Source of the DNA: Jaminaea rosea
Taxonomy: Eukaryota > Basidiomycota > Exobasidiomycetes > Microstromatales
Assembly: GCF_003144245.1 (NCBI RefSeq)
Contig: NW_020289981.1
Span: 1 to 64,000, forward strand
Direction of reading: 5' to 3'
Length of the DNA stretch: 64,000 nucleotides
Part shown: positions 24,313 to 35,022 of the stretch, one piece after another
How the letters are laid out: each line of letters opens with the position of its first letter
Position numbering within the stretch: position 1 is the stretch's first letter
Position numbers and translations under genes: made by a program
Notes under the pieces: model-generated
What the model was told of the DNA's origin: nothing
Seen by the model: only the letters and a program-made list of their open reading frames with translations
The model's database searches: none

Positions 24313-24617
24313 GACTGGCTGGCTCTGTTGCGGATGAGGGTAAGGAAGGGAAGCAAGGGAGCCAGAGACGCAACGCACCGCACCCAGGGCGGAAGGGAGA
24401 GAGAGGCCGGTGCGTGCGTGCGTGCCTGAACGGACGGATGGGCGGGAGTGGAAACAAATTTCGACGCACGCCGGAGAGAGAGGAAAGTGGCGGGCGGATG
24501 GGCGGGCGGAGACGACGACCTTGACGCAGCCCTGATTGCAATTTCGCTTTTCTACTTCTTGACATTGATCACCACCACCACCACCACCACCTCACCAACA
24601 CGCCTGACTTGCCCAGT
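24313..24617. promoter_or_regulatory. Bidirectional promoter of SGD1 and UTP7
   Basis: These 305 bp separate the start codons of two ribosome-biogenesis genes on opposite strands. The region contains gtgcgtgcgtgc and a cacc run (about 24570-24592) just before UTP7. No TATA box is visible. Confidence 0.5.
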
Positions 24618-26522
24618 ATGGCAAGGGGAAAGAGCAGCGGTAGCGGCGGTAGCGGTAGCGGCGGCGGCGGCGACAATCATTCGCCTCGCAACGCTCAAAT
24701 GGAAAGCATCCGCTCGCACACGCGCCTGCCCACCTCTCTTCAACAATCAGCTCCACTGCAAGGCGTTCGCCCACCCAAATCCCTCTCCCTCTCCTCCATC
24801 CCAGACAAGAAGCTTCGATCCAACCTAAGTCGCGACGCCCTTTCCACTCTACGCGCACGTTCCCATGCGACTCAAGCGGACACGTACCTCTACCAAGGTC
24901 CCGTAGGCGAAGAGGCCGGGCAGCTAGAAGCGGAGGGGGAGATGGAGCGAACTGCCCGTCTTACCCAGGGGGAAATCAAAGATGCCGTTGGTCTCGAAGC
25001 GGCTAGTAAGTCCTTCTCCCTCGACCTTTCAGGCGGGAGAGGCGGGGTGGGATTGGGACCTTATCGCTCTGCCTACTCTCCGAATGGACGTCAACTCCTC
25101 CTCGCGGGAAGGGCGGGGCATTTAGCTTCGTTCGATTGGCAGGCGGGGAAGCTCAATTGTGAGATTCAGGTCAAGGAGACGGTCCGGGACGCTACTTGGT
25201 TGCACAACTCCTCTTTCTTCGCTGCGGCGCAGAAGAAGCATGTGTTCATCTACGATTCAGCAGGGGCGGAGGTACATCGTCTTAAGGAGCATGTGGATGT
25301 CCATCGATTGGAGTTCCTACGTTACCACTTTTTGCTGTGTAGCGTTGGAGGTGGGGGATGGTTGAAGTATCACGATACGAGCACGGGACAGATGGTGGCG
25401 CAACATCGTACCAAGTTGGGGGCGTGCGATACCCTAGCGCAGAACCCGCTCACTGCGGTGCTTCACCTCGGACATGGGAATGGGACTGTCACTCTTTGGA
25501 CGCCCAACTTGCCGCAGCCTGCGTTGAGCTTGTTGGCCCATCGCGGGCCTGTGAGCGGGGTGAGCGTCTCCCCGCGCGATGGGGGCAGGGAGATGGCTAC
25601 GAGCGGCATGGAGGGTGGGATCAAGGTGTGGGACTGCAGACTGCTGGGACGCGGCCCAGTGAGGGAATGGGTGTCTCGCAAGCCGGCAAACGAGGTTCAA
25701 TACTCCCAACGTGGTCTACTCGCTACAGCTTGGGGAACACACGTAAGCATATACGACACAAAGGCCCCCCTCTCCTCACGCGCTCCACCTGGACCCTACA
25801 TGACGAACAATTTCCCTCAATCTTCCCCCGTCAGCCTGGCCTTCTGTCCATTCGAGGACGTCCTTGGCGTAGGGCATTCCCGCGGATTTGACTCCCTGCT
25901 TGTCCCAGGGGCGGGTGAGCCTCGATTCGATTCGATGGAGCTTGATCCCTTTGAGGGCAGGACGGCGAGGAGGGAGCGCGAGGTGCGCGGCTTGCTGGAC
26001 AAGATTCGGCCGGATATGATAAGTGTGGACCCTTCGTTCTTGGGGCAGGTGAGGGAGGATGCAACGAAGGGGGGAGCACCGCGAGAGGAGGCTGGACCCT
26101 CGGGACTGGCGAGGGCGCAGGATGGTACCCCCTATGCTAGGTTGGGCAGGCTGGAGCGCCTCCGTCTAGAGGGCAAGGCAGCCAATGACGGCAGTGATAG
26201 CGATGAGGAGGACAATCACGACGAGGACTCGAACGCCGCCAACGTCGCCATCCCCTCATCTGGCCCGCCTCCCCCGCAAAAGGAGCGCAAGAAGGCCCGC
26301 GGGAAGAACACATCTATGAAGCGCTACCTTCGCAAGAAGCGAGGAAATGTCGTCGATCAGGCGAGCATGCAGGTACAGGCTAAACTGCAAAGAGCGCGCG
26401 AGGAGCACGAGGAGCGCAGGGAGAGGAAGGAGAGGATGGCGCGCGGTGAGGGGGAGGAGCAGCGCGAGCCGAGTGCGTTGGATGTTTTTGCAGTGCAGAA
26501 GAAGGGGAGGAGAAGGAGGTGA
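24618..26522 (+). CDS. UTP7: U3 snoRNP protein Utp7 (WDR46, BING4CT domain)
   Basis: An intronless frame of 634 residues starts at MARGKSSGSGG. After a Gly/Ser-rich head comes the conserved KKLRSNLSRDALSTLRARSH segment, then WD40 blades with SAYSPNGRQLLLAGRAGHLA, KETVRDATWLHNSSFFAAAQ, LEFLRYHFLLCSVG and MEGGIKVWDCR. The BING4CT part is clear: FCPFEDVLGVGHSRGFDSLL, then LDPFEGRTARREREVRGLLD and IRPDMISVDPSFLGQV. The C-terminus is basic with an acidic Asp/Glu patch near 540. Utp7 is part of the small-subunit processome in the nucleolus. Length compares with 554 in yeast and about 610 in mammals. The ATG at 24618 is the first in frame. Confidence 0.93.
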   Translation: MARGKSSGSGGSGSGGGGDNHSPRNAQMESIRSHTRLPTSLQQSAPLQGVRPPKSLSLSSIPDKKLRSNLSRDALSTLRARSHATQADTYLYQGPVGEEAGQLEAEGEMERTARLTQGEIKDAVGLEAASKSFSLDLSGGRGGVGLGPYRSAYSPNGRQLLLAGRAGHLASFDWQAGKLNCEIQVKETVRDATWLHNSSFFAAAQKKHVFIYDSAGAEVHRLKEHVDVHRLEFLRYHFLLCSVGGGGWLKYHDTSTGQMVAQHRTKLGACDTLAQNPLTAVLHLGHGNGTVTLWTPNLPQPALSLLAHRGPVSGVSVSPRDGGREMATSGMEGGIKVWDCRLLGRGPVREWVSRKPANEVQYSQRGLLATAWGTHVSIYDTKAPLSSRAPPGPYMTNNFPQSSPVSLAFCPFEDVLGVGHSRGFDSLLVPGAGEPRFDSMELDPFEGRTARREREVRGLLDKIRPDMISVDPSFLGQVREDATKGGAPREEAGPSGLARAQDGTPYARLGRLERLRLEGKAANDGSDSDEEDNHDEDSNAANVAIPSSGPPPPQKERKKARGKNTSMKRYLRKKRGNVVDQASMQVQAKLQRAREEHEERRERKERMARGEGEEQREPSALDVFAVQKKGRRRR

Positions 26523-26840
26523 GGTGTGGAAGTGGGCCAGACTGTGGCGACGTTGATCGATTGTGAGCGCATGCGTGTACAATAGCATTCTAATCAGATT
26601 GGCCTGGCGTCGAGCCTTGCCTCGCCTTCTTGGCTCGTCTCTCTCGGCGTATCGTGCGTCGCGTGGCATCCGCTGCTCCCGGTCCCCGGGTGAAAGGCCG
26701 GTGCGGGGCGGCGGCGGTGGAGTGAGTCGGACGAGTGGCTCGCTTTGGCCTTTGGCTCGGCTGGAATTGAACTTGGCGCCTCGCCCGACCCTTCCTTCTT
26801 TCCTTTCTTCCACTGATACCATCTCTCCCAGCATCATATC
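26523..26840. other. Intergenic region between UTP7 and the dioxygenase gene
   Basis: This stretch holds the 3' UTR of UTP7 and the promoter of the next tandem gene. No coding signal is supported. Confidence 0.45.
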
Positions 26841-28394
26841 ATGGCACTCCTCCGTCCCCCGACTAGGGCTCTACGCTCCCTCACCCGATCAGGCGTCCCC
26901 CTCTCCACGACGATCCCGCCCGCTCGTCTCCCCACAATTGCTCGATCTCGCAGCATCTCCATTCGCTCCTCATTGCGACAAGCCTCTCCAGCTCCCGCTT
27001 CTGAGCAACATGCTCACGCACACGCTCAGCCTCCCCCTCCTACCTCATCCTCATCCTCCCACGCCTCCACCTCGTCCTCCTCGTCCCTGCCAAGCATCAC
27101 CTCAACCGACACGCAGGTTCGCATCACCTGGATCAGCGGCATAGAGTCACGCTACCACCACGTCTGGCTCAGGGATCACTGTCGCTGCCCTTCTTGCTAC
27201 CATCCCAAGACGAAGCAGCGCTTGTTGGACACCTTTGCTATCCCTCCTACCGTGCAGCCGGAGAGGGTAGAGGCCACGACGGAGGGGTTGGAGGTCGTTT
27301 GGCCGTTGAGCGCAGAGGGAGGGGAGGGATCGGGGCCGGGTGAAGTGGCAGGGACAGGAGCAGGGACAGGAGCAGGGCAGCACGTCTCTCTTTTTCCGTG
27401 GAAATGGCTCCGCACTCATTCCTACGCCCCTGTCCTCTCCCCCAGCACCACACCCTACGAGCGGGAAGACCTAGCGGGAAGTGACAAGACTCTCTGGGGC
27501 TCAGGTATAGCTGCTCATCCTCCCACCGTGCAGTACGAAGAGGTCATGTCCTCGGATCGTGGCGTTTGGAAATGGGTCGAAAAGATATCGCAATACGGCT
27601 TCTCCTTTGTTGACGGGGTCCCCGCAACACCGGAAGCAACCGAAGAACTCATAAAACGAATCGCCTTCATCCGTGAAACGCACTATGGTGGTTTTTGGGA
27701 TTTCACCTCCGACCTCTCCCACGGAGATACGGCATACACCGATCTAGCCTTGGGAGCGCATACGGATACGACGTATTTCACCGATCCGGCTGGACTGCAG
27801 ATGTTCCACCTCCTCAGCCACGAGCCCTCTAGTCAAGGTGTCCAACCAAGTGGCGGAGCCTCACTCCTCGTCGACGGGTTCCTGGCTGCAAAAGTGCTGA
27901 GAGACGTCCACCCGCAGGCGTACGAGACGCTCAGTGCTGTGAGGATCAGCACGCATTCTGCGGGGGATGAGGCTACACTTGTTCGTCCCCTCTTGACGGC
28001 TGGGTACCCCATTTTGAACCATGATCCCAGAACGGGGAAGCTCGTCCTTGTCCGGTATAATAATGACGATCGTTCCACGCTGCATCTGGAGGAAGGGGAA
28101 GTAGAGCCATTCTACGATGCGCTGCGGAAGTGGCAGGAGATCATTACCAGTAAAGAGGGGGAGTACTGGGAACAACTCACGCCGGGACGGGCGTTGATTT
28201 TCGATAACCATAGGGTGTTGCATGGCAGGTCAGCCTTTGTTGGGGAGAGGCGATTGTGTGGGGCTTATGTGAATCACGATGATTATAGGAGTAGGTTGGC
28301 GGTGTTGAGGCAGAAGTATGGGAAGGGTGGGGTGCGAGGTGGAGACGGAGGAGGAGCAGGAGAGGGGAGAGGGGTGTGGGATGATGCCTTGTAG
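26841..28394 (+). CDS. Trimethyllysine dioxygenase, Fe(II)/2-oxoglutarate (carnitine synthesis)
   Basis: A single exon of 517 residues has an Arg-rich mitochondrial-like leader (RALRSLTRSGVPL, ARSRSISIRSSLRQ). The N-terminal zinc segment HHVWLRDHCRCPSCYHPK is typical of the gamma-butyrobetaine/trimethyllysine hydroxylase group. The catalytic domain has the iron ligands H307 and D309 in LALGAHTDTTYFTDPAG and H461 in DNHRVLHGRSAF, with the downstream Arg for 2-oxoglutarate. GGASLLVDGFLAA, LVRYNNDDRS and LCGAYVNHDDYRSRL favour trimethyllysine dioxygenase over butyrobetaine hydroxylase, but the two are close paralogues. The reaction is hydroxylation of trimethyllysine, the first step of carnitine synthesis, in mitochondria. 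The C-terminus ends in a Gly-rich tail. Confidence 0.82.
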   Translation: MALLRPPTRALRSLTRSGVPLSTTIPPARLPTIARSRSISIRSSLRQASPAPASEQHAHAHAQPPPPTSSSSSHASTSSSSSLPSITSTDTQVRITWISGIESRYHHVWLRDHCRCPSCYHPKTKQRLLDTFAIPPTVQPERVEATTEGLEVVWPLSAEGGEGSGPGEVAGTGAGTGAGQHVSLFPWKWLRTHSYAPVLSPSTTPYEREDLAGSDKTLWGSGIAAHPPTVQYEEVMSSDRGVWKWVEKISQYGFSFVDGVPATPEATEELIKRIAFIRETHYGGFWDFTSDLSHGDTAYTDLALGAHTDTTYFTDPAGLQMFHLLSHEPSSQGVQPSGGASLLVDGFLAAKVLRDVHPQAYETLSAVRISTHSAGDEATLVRPLLTAGYPILNHDPRTGKLVLVRYNNDDRSTLHLEEGEVEPFYDALRKWQEIITSKEGEYWEQLTPGRALIFDNHRVLHGRSAFVGERRLCGAYVNHDDYRSRLAVLRQKYGKGGVRGGDGGGAGEGRGVWDDAL

Positions 28395-28656
28395 CGTCGT
28401 AATGCGAAGGCGCACGTACTACACGCTCGCGGATCGAGTGAGTGAGCGAGCGATGCGAGACTGAGCGCGATACGGTTGAGAGCGTGCGAGGACGGACGAG
28501 CTGCTGGTCAACGCAGGGAGGGAAAGTGATTCGATATTTCGCAAAAAGGGTTGGGGTCGTGAATCGGTGTAAGGGAAGAATATTTGACAAAGAGAGGATA
28601 CGGTGCGCTTGATTCGCAAGATAAGCAGCCAATACGCGCATCTCGGCGACGAGCAG

Positions 28657-31600
28657 CTAAGCCGCCTCGGCGAAGGCAGTCAAGGTGCGCTGCGGCAGTG
28701 TCAAGGAGTCCAAGATCAGCATCAGCGCTACGCTCTTCCACCTCGCGAATCGCGCTCGCGCCCACTCACGGCGACCGAGTCCCACTGGAAGCTCCACCCT
28801 TTCCCCTCCTCGAGGCCTCGCCTCTCAGAGGACGGGCAGGTACAGAGGGTGGTGTAAGGCGTCAATTTGGTGCACGTCGGATGGGCGCACTTGTTTGGTT
28901 TGGGCGGCGTCTTGCCCGGGTCCTTCCAGCCTGAAGGAGGGTCTTGCTTCGGATCGTGCTTGGGGTCGTCGGGGTCGCCCCCCTCGCGCTCCATCGCGGC
29001 CGAGTCCGACTGGATGAGCCACCTATCATCCTCAAGACCTCGCCTGCCGGGAGCGTCGAGGCACACGCAGAACAAGCCCCAGTCCTTGGGCGTGCAGTGC
29101 TGATTCACACACGCCTTCTCCTTGGGGTCGGGCTTGGGCGTAGGCGTGGGAGTGGGCATGGGCGTGGGCTTGTTAGGGTCATACGTGGGAGGAGGGTCGT
29201 GCATGGGAAAGAAGTCTTGAGTGAGGTCGGGCTCGCCTCCTTCGTCGCGCTCCGCCCGGTCGGAACGCTCCACGGCTTCGAAGGTGCGCTGCGGCCGTCG
29301 CGAAGAGGGAGGCAAGTCAGTCAGCATGTTGATGTCGCTGCTGCCTACGCGCACTCGCTCACCTTGACCGGTTCCTCCTCTCCTACGGGAGCTTTGGCCT
29401 CACGACGCTCGGGAGGACACTCGCAGTAGAGTCTGCCGCCCCTGTAGGCGCACTCAGGGTTGGGACAAGAGGCCTCCCTCGCAGTGAGGTCCTCGTGCGC
29501 GACTTGGAAGGCACGCTGCGGCAGCAAGTGAACGCAGACATCGTCAGCAATCGCACCGCATCGATCTCCCTTGCGCTGCGCCAACTCACAGCCAGCTCGC
29601 CCGGTTCGACCATGAGTTCCCCACGCGTCTCAGGGGGGCAGAAACAGCCCGTCCACCCGGTCTTGCTCTTGGTGCACTTCGGGTTGGTACAGAACTTGTA
29701 GCGCTCCTCGAGTTGAGCGGGCGACCTGACCTGCTCCAACACGCGACGATCCGTGACGCTTCTCGGGGTGAGATTGGGCTGCCCATCGAGTGCGCGCTGG
29801 GCAAACCATCAGCGCTGGTCGGGCCTTTTACGGACCGGTGGGCTTCTCACCTGAGTGCCTTCAGCAGATTCTTCGCAATATCAATGATGACGAGGTTGCA
29901 GGCCGTGTTAGTAAGAGTTGTGCACGCCCAGGGAGAGCAGTGCAGTATCCTAGACTTACCAAGTGCTCGCTGCAGCAATGGAATTAGGTGGTTTTAGTGA
30001 GCAGTATGGCAGGGCGATCAAGCTACCGTCTCACTCACCCCCACTTTGTCTTCACTGGGAGGCACGGGATCCTCGCAGTGGCAGTACTTGCGTGGCGGCT
30101 TGCCGTGGCACACCAGCTTCTTACAGCCCGCGCGCTTGCTCGTGGCGGCAAGGTCACGCTGTGCGCAGGGAGGAGAGCGGGGCATGGTAAGGAATGGCAG
30201 TAATGAGCTCGCTCAATGCACTGACCGCAACGCTGCTGTCCTTCTTCAGGCGATCCGAAGCGCGACGCTCGCCAGGATCCACACAATGGCACACCTTCTT
30301 CCCAAGGCCAATGTCGTCGCATTTCTCCTTCTTGCAAGCTTTCTTCGGCGGCGTCTCGCCATTCGGCAAGGCCGGCCTCCCAGGCTCTTGAGTGACGTTA
30401 CGAGGAATGGCGTCGGAAGCTCGCTGCGAGAGAGTGCGAGCAAGAGGAAGAGTTACGTAAGCGTCAAAGGCGGCTACAACTTGACAAAGCAACACTCACA
30501 GTAGACCTTCTCTCCACCTCATTCCCGTCCTGGGCGCGGCGGGCGAGAGTGTCGTGGCAGCGGCAAATCCTGAGGTTGTTGCCGTAGTCCTCGCACGACT
30601 CGTGCATGCAATGCTTCTTTGGTGCCCCAGGCCTCGACGTGACTGGATCTTTGGAAGGGTCGCGGGCGATGGCGTCGAGGGTTCGGTCCGAGGAGCCAGG
30701 GCTGACGCAGCTGCAGGCTTGAAGCCCGTTGCCAATATCAACGCAGTGCTCGTGAAGGCACTTCTTCGGTGGCCCGGATTGTCGCGGCTCCTTGGGGGTC
30801 CCGCGAACGATGGCGTCGAGCGGTTGCTGTGACGGTGAAGGGGTCTGAGATCAGCGCAGTCGATCGTCCACAATGCGGCGCAATTGCTGTGCTTACGGTC
30901 GTCTGACGCACATTGTCACGGCGAGCGGGTGGGTCGAGGCACCGGCAGCGTCGAGCGGTGCCCGTGCCTTCGCAGCTCAGGTGATTGCAGTCGCCCAAGT
31001 CTCCGTCAGAAACGCGCTTCAGAGCGGCTAGCGTGGTCGCTGCGTTGCGGACCATCTGGAGAGGCCACACCTCGCGGGCGATAGCAGTCAGCGCGCGTGG
31101 AGCTCTGGGATAGCCGCCGTCACTCACGTTGTCACGGCGAGTGGGGTGGTCTACGCAGTAGCACTGTCGCTCTTCGCCCATGCCGGTACAGTAGATGTGA
31201 GTGCACCCTCCGTCAGGAGAGCGCTCGAGTGCGACGGGCGGGGTGATGGCGTCGAGGGACTCGAGGGCCCGCTGCGAACGCGATGGGGGAAAGTCAGCGG
31301 CGGAGGCGGCGGATTACTGTATCGTAGTCGCAAGAACTGACCTTGGACGCGCTCGTCTCGTCACGCTGTTTGGGAGGATCCGCACAGTAGCATTTTCGCG
31401 ATGCGCCCGTACCAGTACAAACTACATTGGTGCAACAATCGGGACCACATGAGCCAGCCTCGCGGCCAAGGAGGCGTAGGCCGGTGAGGTCGACGTCTCG
31501 CTGTCAGAGGGGAGAGGCGGTGGTGAGCGACTTTACGTGGCCACACGCCTCTGTTCACTCACCTCGACCTCCTGGATGATCTGCTGGTCGGCTCTAGCAG

Positions 31601-33572
31601 AGTGGTCACGCTCGAGCATGGCGGGTGAGGCGACGATGGATTTGGGGTGGTCGACGTTGCGCTGTGGTAACGCGGAGCCAGAGAAATGAAGGTCAGCGCG
31701 AGTCCAACTGCGAAGCGTGCCTTGCACTCACCATGACGTCTTCCTCCCCGCCTACGCTGTCCAACTCGTCCATCGCTCGCTCGACGTCGATTTCGTCACG
31801 CTCATTAGGCGGGTCACGACAATAGCAGCCCGTCCCACCGCCTTTGAGCTTCTGGCACTTGGTTTTGCATTTGGTCTTCTTGTCGAGAGTAAAGCCCTCG
31901 ACCGCACGCTTGAGGATCTGGACGGCGTACGCATCGGTCGTGTCGTCGCGAGCAGTCGGAGGGTCACGGCAGTAGCAGCCAGTCCCACCGCCTCTCAGCT
32001 TTTGGCATTTGGGCTTGCACTTGGTCTTCTTCTCGAGGATGTGCGTCTCGCGAGGGGAGAATGTGGTGCCGATCGCGTGCGTGGAAAGTTCGTCTCTCTC
32101 ATCGTGGTCTTTGCAGCTGCAGGTGCTCGGCTTGTCAGGAATCTTGCAAACCCAATGCTTGCATGACGTGCGTTCCTCAACGTTGAGCGAGCTCCGAGCG
32201 AGATTGCCCGCAGCTCTTTCCTCCGGAGGGTGAGGACCTCCTCGGCAGTAGCACGAGCTGGGCTTCTTGGGATCCGAGCACGTGTATGTGGTGCAGCGCG
32301 CTCCGAGCGTGAAGAACTGATCGGCTGTGGGCGGAGCGAGGTCGCGCTCGTCTAAGTCCTCCTTCCTGCAATAGCAGCTTTGGAAGTCGTACGGGTTGGT
32401 GCAGACGTACTTGCTGCAGGGCTTGGGCTTCGTCTTGGGCTTGGGCTTGTTCTTGCCCTGCTGGCCGCGAGCAACCTCAGAGGCGTCGAGGTGGTTTCGC
32501 GTGGAGCGTTCGAGGTCGAGGTCGCGCCCGCTCAGGCCGCGTTCCTTACAGTAGCAGCTGCTGGGATTCTTTGGGTCGGTACAGACGTAGTTGTTGCAGG
32601 GCCTGCTGCTCTCGCCGCGAGGGACATTGAGATTTTGGTCCAGGGCGCGGTCCGTCAAGCCACGGTCGATGCAGCGACAGCTGGACTTGTTATTGGGGTC
32701 CGAGCAGGCCCAAGTGCGGCAGACGTGGGTCTGCTCCTTGCCTCCCTTGTGATTCTCGTGTAGCTCGGCTTTGGCGACAAGGTCCGCATTGTCGACGGCA
32801 ATGAGCCCAGCGTGGAGTCCGCGAGACGTGCCAGGGTCGGCGCAGCGACAGCCTCTCTTTTTGACCGGATCTGCGCAGACGTAGTTCTTGCAGCCTCCAG
32901 TCGAGTTTTCGGGAGGCTTGGGCTTCTCTCCTTCCCTGGCCACGAGGTCGGCCCCTTCCTCGCTGTGGAGAGCGCGAGGCGTGGCGTGGTCATTGCAATA
33001 GCAGCTGCCGGGCTCTGGGCACACCCAATTGGTGCAACCCGTACCGCCGATGCCGCTAGGGATGCGGGCGATGGCTTCGCTTCCAGGTACGAGGTGACCC
33101 TGAGTACCACTGTCGAGTGCACGAGGCGTCGGAGGGCTGCCACAGAAGCAGCCAGTCTTCCTAACAGGGTCTTTGCAGATGTAAAATTGGCAGCGAGCGA
33201 CGATGTTACTCTTGGCTACAAGTTCGGAGATGTCGATGGCGGGGAGATCGCGAAGCATGCCAGGATCGATGCAGCGGCATCCTTGGCCATTGCCGGGGAT
33301 GGGACAGGACCAGTGGTGGCAGGCCTCGCGGGCGACGAGGTGCATCTTGGACTTAAGATGGTCGCTGCGCGTTGCAGGCAAGTTGAGCTGCGCGTGTGCG
33401 TGTGGGCGAGGGGCGTCAAAGCTGGTAAAAAGGGCAAGGCAGTGGGCGCACTCACATTGGCATTGGCATTGGCGTTGGCAGGAGCGGGGGTGGGAGCGCC
33501 GCCCACCTGGCTCACTAGGAGCGAGATGAGGACGAAGGCGATACAAGTAAGGAAGGGGAGTCGGTAGCGCAT
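28657..33572 (-). CDS. Giant secreted Cys-rich repeat protein built from phase-0 exons
   Basis: Fourteen exons join in frame to give about 1325 residues: 33572-33456, 33387-31732, 31661-31563, 31500-31342, 31271-30912, 30826-30500, 30423-30226, 30158-30039, 29969-29960, 29870-29851, 29796-29590, 29515-29363, 29288-28770, 28689-28657. Residues 1-26 are a signal peptide (RYRLPFLTCIAFVLISLLV then AGG-like cleavage at GGA-PTPAP). The mature part has 22 repeats of C-x3-C-x(5-10)-C-x-C followed by a short linker ending in Arg plus Asp, Ala or Gly. Eleven repeats lie in the large second exon; most later exons carry one or two. All but one of the introns are phase 0, and most later exons start with R-[A/D/T]-[L/F/S]. 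Later linkers are often dibasic (TRRDN, ARRDN, ERRGLE). I do not recognise the family; disulphide-rich wall or effector function is only inference. Confidence 0.72.
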
Positions 33573-35022
33573 GGTATTGGTGGGATGTGGTGGGGAGAGG
33601 GAAAGCGAGGTTGAGATGGTGGGGAGCGGGTGACCCCCCATCCTTTGGCCTCTCCATCGTAAAGAGTGGGCAAAGGGCTCGTCGATGTCTCGACGTGTGT
33701 GGGCAAAGGACGAGCAGGCCACTTTGCTACCGCAAACATCTCCTGCAGCGGCACGGGCGATGCTGTCCGTGGGGATCGATTGATGCTCCGGCCGATGAGT
33801 GTGGGCGTCGTGGGCACGATACGGAGCTTCTCGTGTGGGCCAACGTGTGAAGAGAGGCTGGTGGCTTGATCAGGGCAAATGAAGTAGCCGTTGCACCGGG
33901 GCTGAATGATAAGGTCTCGCGAGCGAGGTAGTGGAGGCGAAGGATCGAGGGTTACTTGGGTGCGCGCTCGTGATCGTAAGGTGGTCGGCACGGCAATGCA
34001 CACTCGCGGCCCGCAGTCACGCGAATGTCCGGCCGGCCTTGATCAAGCAGCGCCACGGATGCGTGACTCCGAGATGGTGCTGTGAAGCGCAGTGTTGAGC
34101 AGGTTGGGCAAAGGTCAGCGGTGAGGCGCAGTGACCCAGCCTCGTGTTGGAGCATGAGTGGGACTGTGACTTGTGAACTTGGGAAGAAGCGAGCCACTCT
34201 TCGTCGTCCGCCCTGAGACAGCAGAGATCTTGATCCGTCGCTCTGATCGAATGGGGGGACTTCTTATCTGACATATTCCTGCTCCTTCCCCTCGCAAACT
34301 ATCTGCTCTTGTCGGTCAAAGGCAGAATCGAGGAACGCTAACGAAACGGCCAGCGTGAGGCTCTGAGTCGGCAAGCGAGGCATTGCGCAGACGTGGCGAC
34401 GAGCGAAGAGCAAGTGCGTAGCGGTTGCACGTCAAGCCGCTGAACAGAGGCTAGGAGCCGTTTGTCTCGCTCGTCGGTCAGAAGGTAAGTCCGTGCGAAT
34501 AGGCAGCGCGAAACAAAGGGTGAGCTTTGTCATACCTTTGTTAAGCTGCACGAGTTGCAGCATTGTTTCGGCGCTGAGTATGTGGGCTGAAGCTGGCCAA
34601 CTCTTAGTGATGTGATGCTGGCTGGCCTTCAATAAGGACTGGACATCGATGGAAGTCCAAGCATTGGCGAATTGGAGCTGCTTCTGGCGCACCTGGCTAG
34701 GAAGTCATGGTAGTTACGAATCGAAGTCCAACATCGAAGCAGGGCAGCAGCCTCCTCCCGCCCCCACCACCCACACGCATCGGAAGCAACCACGTGGTGC
34801 GTCATCTCGTGGCCCGTGCGCTAATCACGAACAAAGTGTTCAACCCTCCCGCCGCCTCTGCCCGAATCCTTGCCGCCATTCTTTCCTTCTTCGCTCGTTC
34901 CTGACGGTCTAGACTCTCGCCCAACCCCGGCACAAAGGGTCCGTCGGCCCGCTGCGCACCTTTTGCTCCTCACCACACCATCCAATCACACACGCCCCTC
35001 CTACCAGCCCAGCTCGACGATC
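33573..35022. other. Intergenic region, no supported gene
   Basis: This 1.45-kb stretch lies upstream of both the giant Cys-repeat gene and a small hypothetical gene on the other strand. Frames are short and overlapping, without domains. Any promoter elements are not obvious. Confidence 0.45.

Noticed and set aside
32812-33567. Plus-strand frame of 251 residues
   Set aside because: It is antisense to the Cys-repeat exon; its Ala/Val/Arg-rich composition is the mirror of the repeats.
28657-33572. Interpretation of the tandem repeats as a CRISPR-like array
   Set aside because: The repeats are protein-level Cys modules of variable DNA sequence with introns, not short identical direct repeats with spacers.
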